DNA of 64,000 bases from Tetragenococcus solitarius NBRC 100494 (GCF_001544195.1 NZ_BCPY01000009.1:1-64000); one strand, 5' to 3'; positions 19,694 through 30,469 are shown, counted from the first letter of the stretch. Program-made: numbers and translations. Notes: generated from the sequence alone by a model not told the origin.

Positions 19694-20278
19694 ATGGATG
19701 CAATTGAAACAATTATCCGTGACATTAATCAACAAGCCGAAGATGAAAGAGTAGCGTTAAAAAACGAACGCATGGATGAAATTGAGCAGTCCTTTAAAGC
19801 AGAAAAACAAAAGATCGAAAAGACGCATGAAGAACAGTTGGCATCTCAAAAAGACCGGTTGCAAAAACAATTTCGACAAGAAAAAAATCGTAATATTGTA
19901 CAAGCTCGTCAAACACGTTTAAAGAGCAAACAGCAATATTTAGAGCAGATCTTTGAAGATGCCTATCAAGAAATGGCGCAGTGGGACATACAAGTCGCAC
20001 GAGATTTTTTACTTACTTCTCTTAAGCAAAATGACCTCACTCAAGGAAAAATTATTCCAGGCGGTTTAACGGACGATGCTGTTTATTCTGCTGAATGGAT
20101 TGAACAAATCAACCAATCAGAAGGTATGGAACTTTCATTGGGGACGAAAAGTTCAAATCCCGAACATGGTTTTTTACTTGAAGTCGCAGGCGTTCAGTAT
20201 AACTTTTACTATCATGAACTATTGGCTGAAGTTAAAAAATCAGCAAGTGGTAAAATCATGCAAGCGTTATTTACGTAG
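19694..20278 (+). CDS. ntpE: V-type sodium ATPase subunit E (peripheral stalk)
   Basis: This 194-aa stalk subunit has an N-terminal coiled coil of about 100 residues rich in Lys, Glu and Gln, and a C-terminal globular domain that attaches to the catalytic head. It pairs with NtpF. GGAGGAG precedes the ATG, and ntpC starts 15 bases after the stop. Confidence 0.9.
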   Translation: MDAIETIIRDINQQAEDERVALKNERMDEIEQSFKAEKQKIEKTHEEQLASQKDRLQKQFRQEKNRNIVQARQTRLKSKQQYLEQIFEDAYQEMAQWDIQVARDFLLTSLKQNDLTQGKIIPGGLTDDAVYSAEWIEQINQSEGMELSLGTKSSNPEHGFLLEVAGVQYNFYYHELLAEVKKSASGKIMQALFT

Positions 20279-20293
20279 AGGAGGGAGGTAGCT

Positions 20294-21286
20294 ATGAAAG
20301 ATTTATATCATACAGTCAATCCTGCGGTGCGCTTAAAAGAAACGGAACTACTTACCAAAGAAACGTTTGATCAACTCATCGCTGCAGAAACATTTGACAA
20401 AATTAGAGAATTGCTAAATTCAACAATCTATAGTAAATACTTAACGGATCATTTTCAATTTCATTTTGAAAGAAGCTTAGATGAAGAATTACATCGAACG
20501 TATCAAGAGATGATAGAGCTAGTTCCTGATCCAACAATTGTATGGATTTATACAATGCGTTATACCTTCCATAATTTGAAAGTTTTAACCAAAGCAGAAA
20601 AAACACAAGAAAATTATGACCATTTAGTTATGGATGATGGTTTTTATTCCATTGACGAAGTTAAGGCTGCCATTGAAAATGGAGTATCAGGGGTGCTTCC
20701 TAAAACAATCGTGAAAGCCATCCAAGATGTGAATCATTATTTTGAGGAATCAGCTATTTTACAAGGGATAGATGTTATTTATGATCGTCATTTTTTGATC
20801 GAACAGCGTCGCCTAGCAGAAAAATTGAAGTATCCAGAGTTATTAGATGAAGTGACTGCATTTATTGATTTTAATAACATTAGTACAATGGCTAGGTGTC
20901 TTTTACAAAAGCGCAGCTATGCCTTTATATCGGCCGTGTTATCTGATTCTGGGTCAATTAAAAAGGAGAGTTTTTTAACTTTTGTTGATCAGCCCTTTGA
21001 AGAGTATAAGGCCTTTTTGAGACGAACAGATTATGGTCGCTTGCTGGAACCAGCTTTGCAAAAAGATACCATTGATTTTTTACAATTAGATTTGATCAAA
21101 GACAACTATCTAACGTCTTTGTATGAGACAGCTCAGACAACAGCCTTTGGCCCCTTGCCATTGTTAGCCTTTTTAAATGCCAAAGATATCGAAGTCATGA
21201 ATTTACGTTTACTCATTGTAGGAAAAAGAAGTGGGTTTACGAAAGAGCAAGTAAGAGAAAGGATGCGTGAAATCAGTGAGTTATAA
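20294..21286 (+). CDS. ntpC: V-type sodium ATPase subunit C (d-type, rotor adaptor)
   Basis: This 330-aa funnel-shaped soluble subunit connects the central stalk to the NtpK ring. The N-terminal region (YHTVNPAVRLKETELL) and the C-terminal segment around FGPLPLLAFLNAKDIEVMNLRL (split near residue 300) are typical of archaeal/bacterial C/d subunits. Its end overlaps the start of ntpG. Confidence 0.9.
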   Translation: MKDLYHTVNPAVRLKETELLTKETFDQLIAAETFDKIRELLNSTIYSKYLTDHFQFHFERSLDEELHRTYQEMIELVPDPTIVWIYTMRYTFHNLKVLTKAEKTQENYDHLVMDDGFYSIDEVKAAIENGVSGVLPKTIVKAIQDVNHYFEESAILQGIDVIYDRHFLIEQRRLAEKLKYPELLDEVTAFIDFNNISTMARCLLQKRSYAFISAVLSDSGSIKKESFLTFVDQPFEEYKAFLRRTDYGRLLEPALQKDTIDFLQLDLIKDNYLTSLYETAQTTAFGPLPLLAFLNAKDIEVMNLRLLIVGKRSGFTKEQVRERMREISEL

Positions 21287-21587
21287 AATTGGGGTTATCG
21301 GCGACAAAGAATCTGTCTTACCCTTCAAACTATTCGGTTTTACGGTCAAATATGGTAATCATTTAACAGAAATTAACCAAACATTTGATGAAATGGTAGA
21401 ACAAGACTATGGTGTGATTTATATTACAGAATCCTGTGCAAAACAGATTGCCAAAAAAGTTGAAGCAATTAAAGGTCAACTTTCACCAGCGGTCGTTATG
21501 ATCCCTGATCATGATGGTTCAAGAGGAATTGGACTTGAATCTGTACAAGAGAATATGAAAAAAGCCGTAGGACAAAATATTTTATAA
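21276..21587 (+). CDS. ntpG: V-type sodium ATPase subunit G (F-type, central stalk)
   Basis: This 103-aa central-stalk subunit binds NtpD. The N-terminus SYKIGVIGDKESVLPF matches the family start, so the GTG at 21276 is preferred over the GTG at 21267. The Shine-Dalgarno AAAGGAT inside ntpC ends 11 bases before 21276 but only 2 before 21267. The gene overlaps ntpC by 11 bases. Confidence 0.88.
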   Translation: MSYKIGVIGDKESVLPFKLFGFTVKYGNHLTEINQTFDEMVEQDYGVIYITESCAKQIAKKVEAIKGQLSPAVVMIPDHDGSRGIGLESVQENMKKAVGQNIL

Positions 21588-21605
21588 GAAGGGAGATGAG
21601 CTCTA

Positions 21606-23387
21606 GTGAAAGTTGGTAAAATTACGAGAATTTCGGGCCCATTAGTAATGGCTGATAATATGGAAGATGCTAGTATACAAGATATTTGTTATGTAGGGAA
21701 TCTCGGTGTTGTAGGAGAAATTATTGAAATGCGAGGCGATGTCGCTTCCATCCAAGTTTATGAAGAAACTTCTGGTCTTGGACCAGGTGAGCCAGTACAA
21801 ACAACTGGTGAAGCTCTTTCCGTTGAGCTAGCACCCGGGATTGTTTCCCAAATGTTTGATGGAATCCAACGACCTTTAGACGTTTTTGAAAAGAAAACCA
21901 AAAGCACTTTTTTAAGTCGTGGAGTGAAGATTCCTGCGTTGGACCATGAGAAAAAATGGCATTTTCATCCTCAAGCTGCAGTCGGTGACGAAGTGGTGGA
22001 AGGTGATATTTTAGGAAATGTGCAGGAAACTAAATTAGTGACACATAAGATCATGGTGCCGATAGGAATAAGTGGAAGAGTAAAAGCTATCTATGATGGT
22101 GAGTATACAATTGATGAAGTTATCTGTGTCATTGAGACAACTCATGGAGATAAAGAACTAAGTATGTTACAGAAATGGCCGGTTCGTCGTTTCCGTCCGG
22201 TCAGAGAAAAACTTAACCCTGATACACCAATGTCTACTGGCCAACGGGTAATTGATACATTCTTTCCAGTAACTAAAGGTGGAGCGGCAGCAGTACCAGG
22301 ACCATTTGGCGCTGGAAAAACAATTGTTCAGCACCAAATTGCGAAATGGGCTGATGTTGATTTGGTCGTTTATGTAGGTTGTGGCGAACGCGGTAATGAG
22401 ATGACCGACGTTATGAATGAATTTCCTGAACTGCTCGACCCAGAGACCGGAGAATCTTTGATGAAACGGACCATTTTAATTGCCAATACATCCAATATGC
22501 CCGTTTCGGCTCGTGAAGCTTCAATTTATACGGGTATAACGATTGCTGAATATTTTAGAGATATGGGTTATTCTGTGGCGATTATGGCAGACTCTACCTC
22601 ACGTTGGGCAGAAGCGTTACGTGAAATGTCGGGTCGTCTGGAAGAGATGCCAGGGGATGAAGGATACCCAGCTTACTTAGGAAGCCGCTTGGCAGAATAC
22701 TATGAACGTGCGGGAAACGTAGTGACTTTGGGTTCTGAAAATCGACAAGGAAGCATTACCGCTATTAGTGCTGTTTCACCATCTGGTGGGGATATGTCAG
22801 AGCCAGTTACACAAAATACTTTACGTGTAGTTAAGGTATTCTGGGGATTGGATTCTACATTGTCTCAGCAACGACATTTCCCAGCGGTTGACTGGTTACA
22901 AAGTTACTCACTTTACTCTGATGATGTAAATGAGTATCTTGATCAGAAACTGGGGGTTGATTGGTCCGGTTTGGTTGGTGAAAGTATGCGAATCTTACAA
23001 AAAGAATCCGATTTGAACGAAATCGTACGTTTAGTCGGTGTCGATTCCCTTTCTGAAAAAGACCAATTTGTCTTAGAAATCGCTAAAGAGCTTAGAGAAG
23101 ATTATCTCCAACAAAATGCTTTTGATGATGTCGATACTTTTTCTTCGATTGATAAGCAATATCAGATGCTAAATACTATTATTTCTTTTTATGATGAAGG
23201 AATCAATGCCTTAGATTTAGGAGGGTATTTATCCGAACTTTTACAAGGTACCTCTACATTAAGAGATAAAATTGCGCGCATGAAGAATATTCCTGAAGAA
23301 AATCTACAACAAATTAGCGATATTCAAACTGAAATAAAAGAAACAATTCGAGATATCCTGCAGAAAGGAGATATGGCCAATGATTAA
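21606..23387 (+). CDS. ntpA: V-type sodium ATPase catalytic subunit A
   Basis: This 593-aa catalytic ATPase has the P-loop GPFGAGKT at 232-239, the V-ATPase-specific insertion between about 110 and 190, and the downstream motifs GCGERGNE and [13 protein letters not shown] that close the nucleotide site. It hydrolyses ATP at the interface with NtpB to drive rotation. GTG start with GGGAG about 11 bases before it. It overlaps ntpB by 8 bases. Confidence 0.96.
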   Translation: MKVGKITRISGPLVMADNMEDASIQDICYVGNLGVVGEIIEMRGDVASIQVYEETSGLGPGEPVQTTGEALSVELAPGIVSQMFDGIQRPLDVFEKKTKSTFLSRGVKIPALDHEKKWHFHPQAAVGDEVVEGDILGNVQETKLVTHKIMVPIGISGRVKAIYDGEYTIDEVICVIETTHGDKELSMLQKWPVRRFRPVREKLNPDTPMSTGQRVIDTFFPVTKGGAAAVPGPFGAGKTIVQHQIAKWADVDLVVYVGCGERGNEMTDVMNEFPELLDPETGESLMKRTILIANTSNMPVSAREASIYTGITIAEYFRDMGYSVAIMADSTSRWAEALREMSGRLEEMPGDEGYPAYLGSRLAEYYERAGNVVTLGSENRQGSITAISAVSPSGGDMSEPVTQNTLRVVKVFWGLDSTLSQQRHFPAVDWLQSYSLYSDDVNEYLDQKLGVDWSGLVGESMRILQKESDLNEIVRLVGVDSLSEKDQFVLEIAKELREDYLQQNAFDDVDTFSSIDKQYQMLNTIISFYDEGINALDLGGYLSELLQGTSTLRDKIARMKNIPEENLQQISDIQTEIKETIRDILQKGDMAND

Positions 23388-24756
23388 AGAATACAAAACA
23401 ATCTCTGAAGTCGTCGGTCCTTTGATGTTAGTAGAAAACGTTGAAGGGGTAAAATCCGAAGAACTTATCGAAGTACGCATGCAAAATGGCGAAACTCGGC
23501 AGGGTCAAGTCTTAGAAATTGAAGAAGATAAAGCATTAATTCAGATTTTTGAAGGAACTTCAGGGGTAAATATGAAGGAATCAACGGTTCGCTTCCTTGG
23601 TCATCCTTTAGAATTTGGTGTATCTGAAGATATTCTGGGTCGTGAATTTGATGGATTAGGACGTCCTAAAGATGGCGGAGCTGAAATTTTACCTGAAAAT
23701 ACCTTTGATATTAATGGAGAAGCAATCAATCCATATTCGCGTGACTATCCAGATGAATTTATTCAAACTGGGATTTCAACGATTGACCACTTAAATACTT
23801 TAGTAAGAGGACAGAAGCTCCCCGTTTTTTCTGCTTCCGGTTTACCCCATAAAGAATTGGCGGCACAAATTGCGCGCCAAGCAACGGTGCTAAATTCAGA
23901 TGACGAATTTGCGGTAGTGTTTGCTGGGATTGGTATTACCTTTGAAGAAGCCGAATTTTTCATGCAAGATTTTCGCGATACAGGAGCCATTGACCATTCT
24001 GTGGTTTTTATGAATCTAGCAAGTGATCCTGCAATCGAACGTATTGCCACTCCCAAAGTAGCTTTGACTGCTGCTGAATATCTGGCTTATGAAAAGGGCA
24101 TGCATGTATTAGTCATCATGACCGATATGACAAATTATTGCGAAGCTTTACGCGAAATCTCTGCCTCCCGTCGTGAAGTCCCAGGGCGACGTGGCTATCC
24201 TGGGTATTTATATACCAATTTGGCTACCTTGTATGAAAGAGCTGGAAGAATCAAAGGGACTAGCGGTTCTGTCACTCAGATCCCAATACTTACGATGCCA
24301 GAAGAAGATATCACTCATCCTATTCCCGACTTAACAGGTTATATTACGGAAGGACAAATTATCCTATCACGAGATCTATATAAAAATGGGATTCAACCTC
24401 CAATTGATGTATTGCCTTCATTATCTCGTTTGAAAGATAAGGGTACCGGAGAAGGGAAAACAAGAAAAGACCACTCCGCCACTATGAACCAGCTGTTTAC
24501 TGCCTATGCGCAAGGGAAGCAAGCCAAAGAGCTGGCAGTTGTCTTAGGTGAAGATGCACTATCTGAAACAGACAAAATTTATTCTAAATTTGCCGACGAG
24601 TTTGAAGAAAAGTATGTTAATCAAGGGTTCAAAACGAACCGGACCATTGAAGAAACCTTGGATTTAGGTTGGAAATTACTAGATATGCTTCCTCGTAACG
24701 AATTGAAACGAATAAAAGATGATATGCTTAATGAGTATCTGCCGGAAAAGGAGTAG
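23380..24756 (+). CDS. ntpB: V-type sodium ATPase subunit B
   Basis: This 458-aa non-catalytic head subunit alternates with NtpA. It lacks a P-loop at the corresponding place ([12 protein letters not shown]), as expected for B subunits, and has the conserved [15 protein letters not shown] segment near residue 245-260. AAAGGAG, inside the end of ntpA, precedes the ATG by 9 bases. Confidence 0.95.
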   Translation: MIKEYKTISEVVGPLMLVENVEGVKSEELIEVRMQNGETRQGQVLEIEEDKALIQIFEGTSGVNMKESTVRFLGHPLEFGVSEDILGREFDGLGRPKDGGAEILPENTFDINGEAINPYSRDYPDEFIQTGISTIDHLNTLVRGQKLPVFSASGLPHKELAAQIARQATVLNSDDEFAVVFAGIGITFEEAEFFMQDFRDTGAIDHSVVFMNLASDPAIERIATPKVALTAAEYLAYEKGMHVLVIMTDMTNYCEALREISASRREVPGRRGYPGYLYTNLATLYERAGRIKGTSGSVTQIPILTMPEEDITHPIPDLTGYITEGQIILSRDLYKNGIQPPIDVLPSLSRLKDKGTGEGKTRKDHSATMNQLFTAYAQGKQAKELAVVLGEDALSETDKIYSKFADEFEEKYVNQGFKTNRTIEETLDLGWKLLDMLPRNELKRIKDDMLNEYLPEKE

Positions 24757-24762
24757 GTTTTC

Positions 24763-25395
24763 ATGGCAAAATTAAATGTGCAAGCAACACGTATGGAATT
24801 ATCTCATCTTTCTGATCAATTATCGACAGCTAAGCGCGGTCATAAGCTTTTAAAAGATAAACAAGATGAACTAATGCGGCAGTTTATTGCGTTAATTCGA
24901 AAAAATAATGAATTACGTAAAGAAGTCGAAGAGAAAATGGTTCGTGCTATGAAAGCTTTTCGTTTAGCCAGTGCTTCTTTGAATGAAAATTTTATCGAAG
25001 AGTTGTTTATTCTACCAGCCGCAGACGTTACTTTGGATATGGCTAAAAAAAATATCATGAGTGTACCTGTACCGATTATGAATTTTCAATATGATGAGGA
25101 CTTCCTAGAAGCTCCTTTGGAATATGGCTTTTTAAATTCTAATGCTCCTTTGGATAAATCCATTGATGGGTTTACTGACGTCTTGCCACAGCTATTAGAA
25201 TTAACAGAGATCGAAAAGTCTTGTCAGTTGCTCTCAGATGAAATTGAGAAGACTCGAAGAAGAGTTAATGCATTAGAATATATGACGATTCCTGAATTAG
25301 AAGAAACTATCTATTATATCCGTATGAAGTTAGAAGAAGATGAACGAGCAGGCGTCACTCGGATGATCAAAGTAAAAAATATGCGGGGGGATTAA
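24763..25395 (+). CDS. ntpD: V-type sodium ATPase subunit D (central axle)
   Basis: This 210-aa axle protein has the two long alpha-helices expected at the termini (N-terminal [18 protein letters not shown]-terminal about 145-205). It inserts into the A3B3 head. It is the last gene of the operon here, and a terminator follows directly. The ntpH and ntpJ genes that follow ntpD in E. hirae are absent at this position. Confidence 0.93.
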   Translation: MAKLNVQATRMELSHLSDQLSTAKRGHKLLKDKQDELMRQFIALIRKNNELRKEVEEKMVRAMKAFRLASASLNENFIEELFILPAADVTLDMAKKNIMSVPVPIMNFQYDEDFLEAPLEYGFLNSNAPLDKSIDGFTDVLPQLLELTEIEKSCQLLSDEIEKTRRRVNALEYMTIPELEETIYYIRMKLEEDERAGVTRMIKVKNMRGD

Positions 25396-25427
25396 AAATT
25401 TAATTATCAACATAGCTCAAAAAAATA

Positions 25428-25471
25428 CCCTTTGACAATTTCGTTATTGAAATTGCCAAAGGGCTTTTTCT
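25428..25471. terminator. bidirectional terminator
   Basis: CCCTTTGACAATTTC pairs with GAAATTGCCAAAGGG (25428-25442 with 25449-25463; one mismatch). Ts follow on the right and As precede on the left, so it serves both ntpD and the convergent carrier gene. Confidence 0.9.
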
Positions 25472-25498
25472 TTATTTATTAAAATTGTATGTCTATTA

Positions 25499-26803
25499 TC
25501 ATAATAATATCGAGAACAACACACTAGCAATAACTAATATGATAGCACCGCCTAGACGACTAGACAATTGAGCGTAAGCCATTAATCCCATACGGTTAGC
25601 AGCACCTAATACAGCTAAGTCTCCTGAACCGCCACGGTTTGCCATACATAAGCCGGCTGTAACAGCGGTATCGATTGGATAAAAGCCTACTAAATAACCA
25701 ACAAGGCCAGAACCAACAACGGCACCTATTATAATAAATAAGGCAACAACAATATTTGGAAGCGTGACAGCTGCAAGTAATTCATTTAAGTCAAGATCAA
25801 CTCCAACACCTACCATGATTAATAAGGTTAAATGCTTGGTAAAGAAAGATTGCAAACGTTTAGCTCCCATGCGTACATTAAGTGGAACTACACCTAAGGC
25901 ACAAAGGATAACGACGAAAATAACCATATAAGCAAGTTCATGAATTGGAAAACCAAAGATTTCCGGTAACAATACATTACTAAACAATAAACCTACAGTG
26001 TAAGCTCCAAGAGCAATTAGCAGACCAGCCGCTACATCTCCAAGAGATGGCGTGTAATCTTCATCAGCAAGATCATTTTCTTCAGCGCCGCGAATCAACG
26101 TTTTGCCATCGCCTGTTAATTTAGGGAATGCATCTCCAAGTTTATTTAATAAAGCAGCACCAAAAATAGCAAAGATATTTCCAACAGTTAAAATAATAAT
26201 TGCGAAACTGTAGTAGACTTCGCTTCCTTCACCTGTAATGCCTGCATAGACTTCAGATAAAGGAATAGCCCCGCCACCATTACCGCCACCCATAATAGGT
26301 AGTGTATAGTGAGTGATAGCTTCGCCCGGTGTAATACCAAAAAACAGTCCACCTAATATGGCAAGTAACATAGCTCCTACTAGGCCACCAAGAATGGCTG
26401 GGAAATAACCAGCAAAACTTTTTACTAATACTTTTCTTTCTAAAGATAATACAGAACCAGTAATTAATACAACAATGTAAAATGATAGAAAGTTAATTTC
26501 ACTGGTGAAATTATCAATAGATGAAGTATAAGTTTCCGGAATTAAGTTATAAGTACCAATGACAGAGGTACCGATAAAAGCTAAAAGAATTCCACCACCA
26601 ATGTATTTATTCCAAATAGGTAGTCGTTTACCTATTTCATTTAACGGAATTCCAATTGCTAGCATAAGGGCAAAAGTACTTGGCATATCCGTTCCTAAAG
26701 CTCCTGAAAACATTGCTGAAAGAATAAGTAAACAGGCAATAATTGTTACATACCAGGGAGCGCCATATAATTTTAACCCTTTCTTTTTTTCATTATTAGC
26801 CAT
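25499..26803 (-). CDS. 2-hydroxycarboxylate transporter (2HCT/CitS family)
   Basis: This 434-aa membrane carrier has about 11 spans and two re-entrant loops bearing the family GGxG-type motifs: MGGGNGGGAIP near residue 172 and NRGGSGDLAVL near 393. Family members move citrate, malate or lactate with Na+ or H+, or by exchange. It diverges from an oxaloacetate decarboxylase operon, so citrate or malate uptake feeding oxaloacetate is likely. The exact substrate (CitS, CitP, MaeP) is not resolved. AAGGAG precedes the ATG on the minus strand. Confidence 0.88.
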   Translation of the reverse strand: MANNEKKKGLKLYGAPWYVTIIACLLILSAMFSGALGTDMPSTFALMLAIGIPLNEIGKRLPIWNKYIGGGILLAFIGTSVIGTYNLIPETYTSSIDNFTSEINFLSFYIVVLITGSVLSLERKVLVKSFAGYFPAILGGLVGAMLLAILGGLFFGITPGEAITHYTLPIMGGGNGGGAIPLSEVYAGITGEGSEVYYSFAIIILTVGNIFAIFGAALLNKLGDAFPKLTGDGKTLIRGAEENDLADEDYTPSLGDVAAGLLIALGAYTVGLLFSNVLLPEIFGFPIHELAYMVIFVVILCALGVVPLNVRMGAKRLQSFFTKHLTLLIMVGVGVDLDLNELLAAVTLPNIVVALFIIIGAVVGSGLVGYLVGFYPIDTAVTAGLCMANRGGSGDLAVLGAANRMGLMAYAQLSSRLGGAIILVIASVLFSILL

Positions 26804-27107
26804 AAATTTTAATCTCCTTATTTTTTAAATTTAAATTCATAAACAAAAAAACTTATTGGAACTAAATCGAATAAACTAAGACCTCGCTTTCTATATAATT
26901 ATGTAAATAATGTAAGTTTTTGACTCACATCGCTTAATCACAGAACAATAGTAAAATAAAGCGTAATCGGATTCAATGGGATTTTGTAAAAAGCACACTG
27001 AAAAAACACTAATGAGTATTTTGTTAAGTTTTACTAATAAATTTATCAGAAAAATAAGCTATTATATTTTCAAAATGTGTTTTAGGTGTTTTTTTTAGTA
27101 ATGTTGA
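26804..27107. other. divergent intergenic region between the carrier and decarboxylase operons
   Basis: This AT-rich stretch must carry the carrier promoter and any common operator. It has long A/T tracts (for example 27084-27097), but I could not recognise a specific regulator box. No gene is seen. Confidence 0.35.
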
Positions 27108-27135
27108 TTGACTGGACTTATGTATCACGTAAAAT
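27108..27135 (+). promoter_or_regulatory. promoter of the oxaloacetate decarboxylase operon
   Basis: TTGACT (27108-27113) and TAAAAT (27130-27135) are separated by 16 bp, leaving a leader of about 57 nt before oadA. Confidence 0.6.
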
Positions 27136-27198
27136 GGAATTGTATGTTGGCAATAATATAAATTTATAATAAAAATTAGGAGGAAAGCAGGCAAAATC

Positions 27199-28602
27199 AT
27201 GAGTAAAAATAAAACGATAAAGTTGACTGAGACAGTCTTAAGAGACGCTCACCAAAGCTTGATGGCGACTAGAATGTCAACAGCGGACATGTTGCCGGTT
27301 ATTGAAAAGCTAGACCAAGTAGGGTATGAAGCATTGGAATGTTGGGGTGGAGCGACCTATGATGCAGCTATTCGTTACTTAAATGAAGATCCTTGGCAAA
27401 GGTTAAGGGAAATTCGCAAAAGAGCCAAAAATACAAAATTACAAATGCTCTTGCGCGGTCAAAACTTATTAGGATACCGTAATTATGCGGATGATGTTGT
27501 TGAAAGCTTCGTTTCAAAAGCAGCGGAAGCAGGTATTGATATCTTTCGTATTTTTGATGCTTTAAATGACGTTAGAAACCTGGAAACTTCACTTAAAGCA
27601 GTCAAAAAAGCCAATAAACATGCCCAATTAGTTCTTTGTTATACCATAAGCCCTATCCATACGGTAAGTTATTATCGAGAACTTGCTCAAAAATTAGTAG
27701 AAATGGGTGCTGACTCCATTTGTGTAAAAGATATGGCGGGAATTATGACGCCAGAAGTTGCGCAAGAATTAGTGGGGGAATTGAAAAAAGTAGTCGATAT
27801 TCCAATTGAAATTCATACTCATTCAACAAGTGGCACTTCAGAAATGACTTATTTAGAGTCAGTAAAGGCTGGGGCTGATATTATTGATACTGCGATTTCT
27901 CCTTTTGCCGGTGGAACAAGTCAACCTGCTTCGGAAACTTTGGCTTATGTTTTAAAAGAATACGGTTATGACCTTGATGTTGATTTGGATTTAATGGAAG
28001 AAGTGGCAGAATACTTCAAGCCAATCAAACAAAAGTATATTGATGAAGGTATTTTTGATTATAAAATGATGGACGTAGAACCTAAAGCTTTGTTTTATCA
28101 AGTGCCAGGAGGAATGTTATCGAATCTTTATTCACAACTTAAACAAGCCAATGCGACGGACAAATATGATGAAGTACTTAAAGAAGTCCCAGCGGTACGT
28201 AAGGATTTAGGTTATCCGCCACTAGTGACACCAATGAGCCAAATGGTAGGTACTCAAGCAGTTTTTAATGTGATTTCTCGAGAACGATATAAAATGGTAC
28301 CTAATGAAATAAAAAGTTATATCCGAGGAGAATATGGGAAATCACCAGCGCCAGTAGATAAGACAATACAAGAAAATATCATTGGGGATGAAACAGTCAT
28401 GACCCAAAGACCTGCTGACCGTTTGCAACCAGAGATGGAGTCCTTAGCTGCTGAATTAGGTGATCTAGCTAAAACTGAAGAAGATGTGTTGACTTACGCT
28501 TTATTCCCACAAGTTGGATTGAATTACTTAAAAAACAAATATTCTCCTAAGCCAGCTGACAACGACAACGGTATGACTAAAATCAAAGTTACGCAGATAT
28601 AA
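27199..28602 (+). CDS. oadA: oxaloacetate decarboxylase alpha subunit (carboxyltransferase)
   Basis: This 467-aa cytoplasmic carboxyltransferase moves CO2 from oxaloacetate to biotin, giving pyruvate. The N-terminal TIM barrel has ETVLRDAHQS, the active-site lysine in CVKDMAG (near 178) and the metal histidines in IEIHTHSTSGT (near 207-209). The biotin domain is absent; it is encoded separately at 28934. A pyruvate carboxylase 5S-like role is less likely because the membrane subunit gene follows. Confidence 0.92.
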   Translation: MSKNKTIKLTETVLRDAHQSLMATRMSTADMLPVIEKLDQVGYEALECWGGATYDAAIRYLNEDPWQRLREIRKRAKNTKLQMLLRGQNLLGYRNYADDVVESFVSKAAEAGIDIFRIFDALNDVRNLETSLKAVKKANKHAQLVLCYTISPIHTVSYYRELAQKLVEMGADSICVKDMAGIMTPEVAQELVGELKKVVDIPIEIHTHSTSGTSEMTYLESVKAGADIIDTAISPFAGGTSQPASETLAYVLKEYGYDLDVDLDLMEEVAEYFKPIKQKYIDEGIFDYKMMDVEPKALFYQVPGGMLSNLYSQLKQANATDKYDEVLKEVPAVRKDLGYPPLVTPMSQMVGTQAVFNVISRERYKMVPNEIKSYIRGEYGKSPAPVDKTIQENIIGDETVMTQRPADRLQPEMESLAAELGDLAKTEEDVLTYALFPQVGLNYLKNKYSPKPADNDNGMTKIKVTQI

Positions 28603-28619
28603 AAAGAGAGGGTGTCCAA

Positions 28620-28907
28620 ATGGCAAACTTTACAATTCTAGATGGTTTAGTATTAATGATCGTTGCAATGGCTACTGTTTTTGCTGTACTAATGGGGTTA
28701 TGGGGAATTTTAGTTGTTGTAAAAATTTTGGTTGAAAAGCAATCTAAGACCCAGGCAGCTCCGGCTAGTAATCCTCAGCCCGAGGTAACATCAAATCAAG
28801 AAAAAAATTCTGAACAATCGGCTGAAAAAGGAACGATCCCGCCTGAAAAAGTTGCTCTAATTATGAGCTTATTAGTGGATAAAAATAAAAGAAATAAAGA
28901 GAAATAA
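28620..28907 (+). CDS. small membrane subunit of oxaloacetate decarboxylase (gamma/OadG-like)
   Basis: This 95-aa protein has one N-terminal membrane span (about 6-38) and a hydrophilic tail rich in Asn, Gln, Ser and Glu that ends in a conserved-looking [13 protein letters not shown] segment. Its size, topology and place between the alpha subunit and the biotin carrier match the gamma subunit that holds the complex together. Weak sequence conservation makes position the main evidence. Confidence 0.75.
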   Translation: MANFTILDGLVLMIVAMATVFAVLMGLWGILVVVKILVEKQSKTQAAPASNPQPEVTSNQEKNSEQSAEKGTIPPEKVALIMSLLVDKNKRNKEK

Positions 28908-28933
28908 AATTATTCGTAAATGGAGGAACGAAA

Positions 28934-29317
28934 GTGAATAAATATGAAGTAGAAATCGACGGTAAGTTGTATAGAGTTACCATAGAAGAAATTAGTGAAG
29001 GAGAAAGAAGCGAACCTAAAAATAATCCTCGTAAAAATGAAGAACAAAATAAAACTGTCCAAAAAAGCGAACCAGCACCATCAACTCCTTCGTCAAATTC
29101 AGGAAACGGTCAAAAAGTAACTGCCCCAATGCCCGGTAATGTTTTGAAAGTTGCTGTAAAAGAGGGGCAAAGCGTACAAAAAGGCGACATGGTTATGATT
29201 TTGGAAGCGATGAAGATGGAAAATGAGATCGTTGCTCCTGCTGACGGAACAGTTTCAGCTATTCATGTAGCTGAAGGACAATCGGTTGAATCTGATGATG
29301 TTTTATTTGAAATATAA
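28934..29317 (+). CDS. oadD: biotin carrier protein of oxaloacetate decarboxylase
   Basis: This 127-aa protein has an N-terminal segment (about 1-25), a flexible Ser/Pro/Lys linker and a C-terminal biotinyl domain with the biotinylated lysine in EAMKMEN (residue near 96). It shuttles the carboxyl group from OadA to the membrane OadB. The GTG start has TGGAGGAA 8 bases upstream. Confidence 0.92.
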   Translation: MNKYEVEIDGKLYRVTIEEISEGERSEPKNNPRKNEEQNKTVQKSEPAPSTPSSNSGNGQKVTAPMPGNVLKVAVKEGQSVQKGDMVMILEAMKMENEIVAPADGTVSAIHVAEGQSVESDDVLFEI

Positions 29318-29338
29318 TTCCTGAGGAGGTGCCATAAA

Positions 29339-30469
29339 ATGTTTGATACAATAAGCGAATTGCTTCAAAACTCGGGAATAGCAAACATGTCCTTTAAAGA
29401 ATTGGTTATGATTGTTGTTGCTCTTGTTTTCTTATATTTAGCCATTCGAAAAGGATATGAACCCTATTTATTAATACCGATTGCTTTTGGGATATTGCTG
29501 GTTAATTTACCATTGGGTGGACTCATGTCTCCGCCAACAGATGGCGAATCTGGAGGACTTTTGTACTATCTTTATCAAGGGATTGATTTAGGAGTCTATC
29601 CTCCGTTAATATTCTTATGTTTGGGGGCATCGACGGATTTTGGCCCGCTATTAGCAAATCCTAAGACATTATTATTAGGCGGCGCAGCGCAATTTGGTAT
29701 TTTTAGTGCTTTCTTTTTAGCCATTGTAGTAGGAATGTCACCAGAAGAAGCAGCTTCTATTGGAATTATTGGTGGCGCAGATGGTCCGACAGCGATTTAT
29801 CTAACAAGTCAGTTAGCTGAGCATATTTTGCCTGCTATTGCTTTAGCAGCTTATTCCTATATGGCTTTAGTACCTATTATACAGCCACCTCTTATGCGAT
29901 TAATTACTAACGAAGAAGAACGTAAAGTTAAGATGGAACAATTGCGCAGTGTGTCCAAAAAAGAGAAGATATTATTTCCGATTGTTACTACGCTTTTTGT
30001 TAGTTTAATCATTCCTTCTGCTACCACATTAATCGGAATGTTAATGTTGGGAAATCTTATTCGTGAGAGTGGTCGAGTACCTAAATTAACTGAAACATTA
30101 CAAAATGCTTTTATGTACAGTGTGACAGTGATTTTAGGTGTATCTGTTGGAGCAAAGGCAACAGGAGAAACCTTCTTAACATGGACAACTATTGTTATTA
30201 CTATATTGGGATTAATAGCTTTTGCAGTTGGTACTGCTTCTGGGTTATTAATAGGAAAACTAATGTATAAATGGACGAACGGGCAAATCAATCCATTAAT
30301 TGGTGCAGCTGGCGTGTCTGCTGTTCCAATGGCAGCTCGAGTTGTCCAAAAAGAAGGAATCAAATATAATCCAAATAACTATCTGTTAATGCATGCAATG
30401 AGTCCTAATGTTGCTGGCGTAATAGGCTCTGCAGTTACTGCTGGCGTGCTGTTATCTTTCTTCGGTTAA
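29339..30469 (+). CDS. oadB: oxaloacetate decarboxylase beta subunit (Na+ pump)
   Basis: This 376-aa polytopic membrane subunit decarboxylates carboxybiotin and exports Na+. The key aspartate lies in GGADGPTAIY (near residue 145), and a second conserved region, GAAGVSAVPMAARV, lies near residue 325. AGGAGGTG precedes the ATG. It completes the four-gene pump operon that ends at the terminator near 30497. Confidence 0.94.
   Translation: MFDTISELLQNSGIANMSFKELVMIVVALVFLYLAIRKGYEPYLLIPIAFGILLVNLPLGGLMSPPTDGESGGLLYYLYQGIDLGVYPPLIFLCLGASTDFGPLLANPKTLLLGGAAQFGIFSAFFLAIVVGMSPEEAASIGIIGGADGPTAIYLTSQLAEHILPAIALAAYSYMALVPIIQPPLMRLITNEEERKVKMEQLRSVSKKEKILFPIVTTLFVSLIIPSATTLIGMLMLGNLIRESGRVPKLTETLQNAFMYSVTVILGVSVGAKATGETFLTWTTIVITILGLIAFAVGTASGLLIGKLMYKWTNGQINPLIGAAGVSAVPMAARVVQKEGIKYNPNNYLLMHAMSPNVAGVIGSAVTAGVLLSFFG

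Noticed and set aside
28620-28907. A preprotein or cation-efflux small membrane protein
   Set aside because: Its position between oadA and the biotin carrier and its one-span topology fit the decarboxylase gamma-type subunit better.
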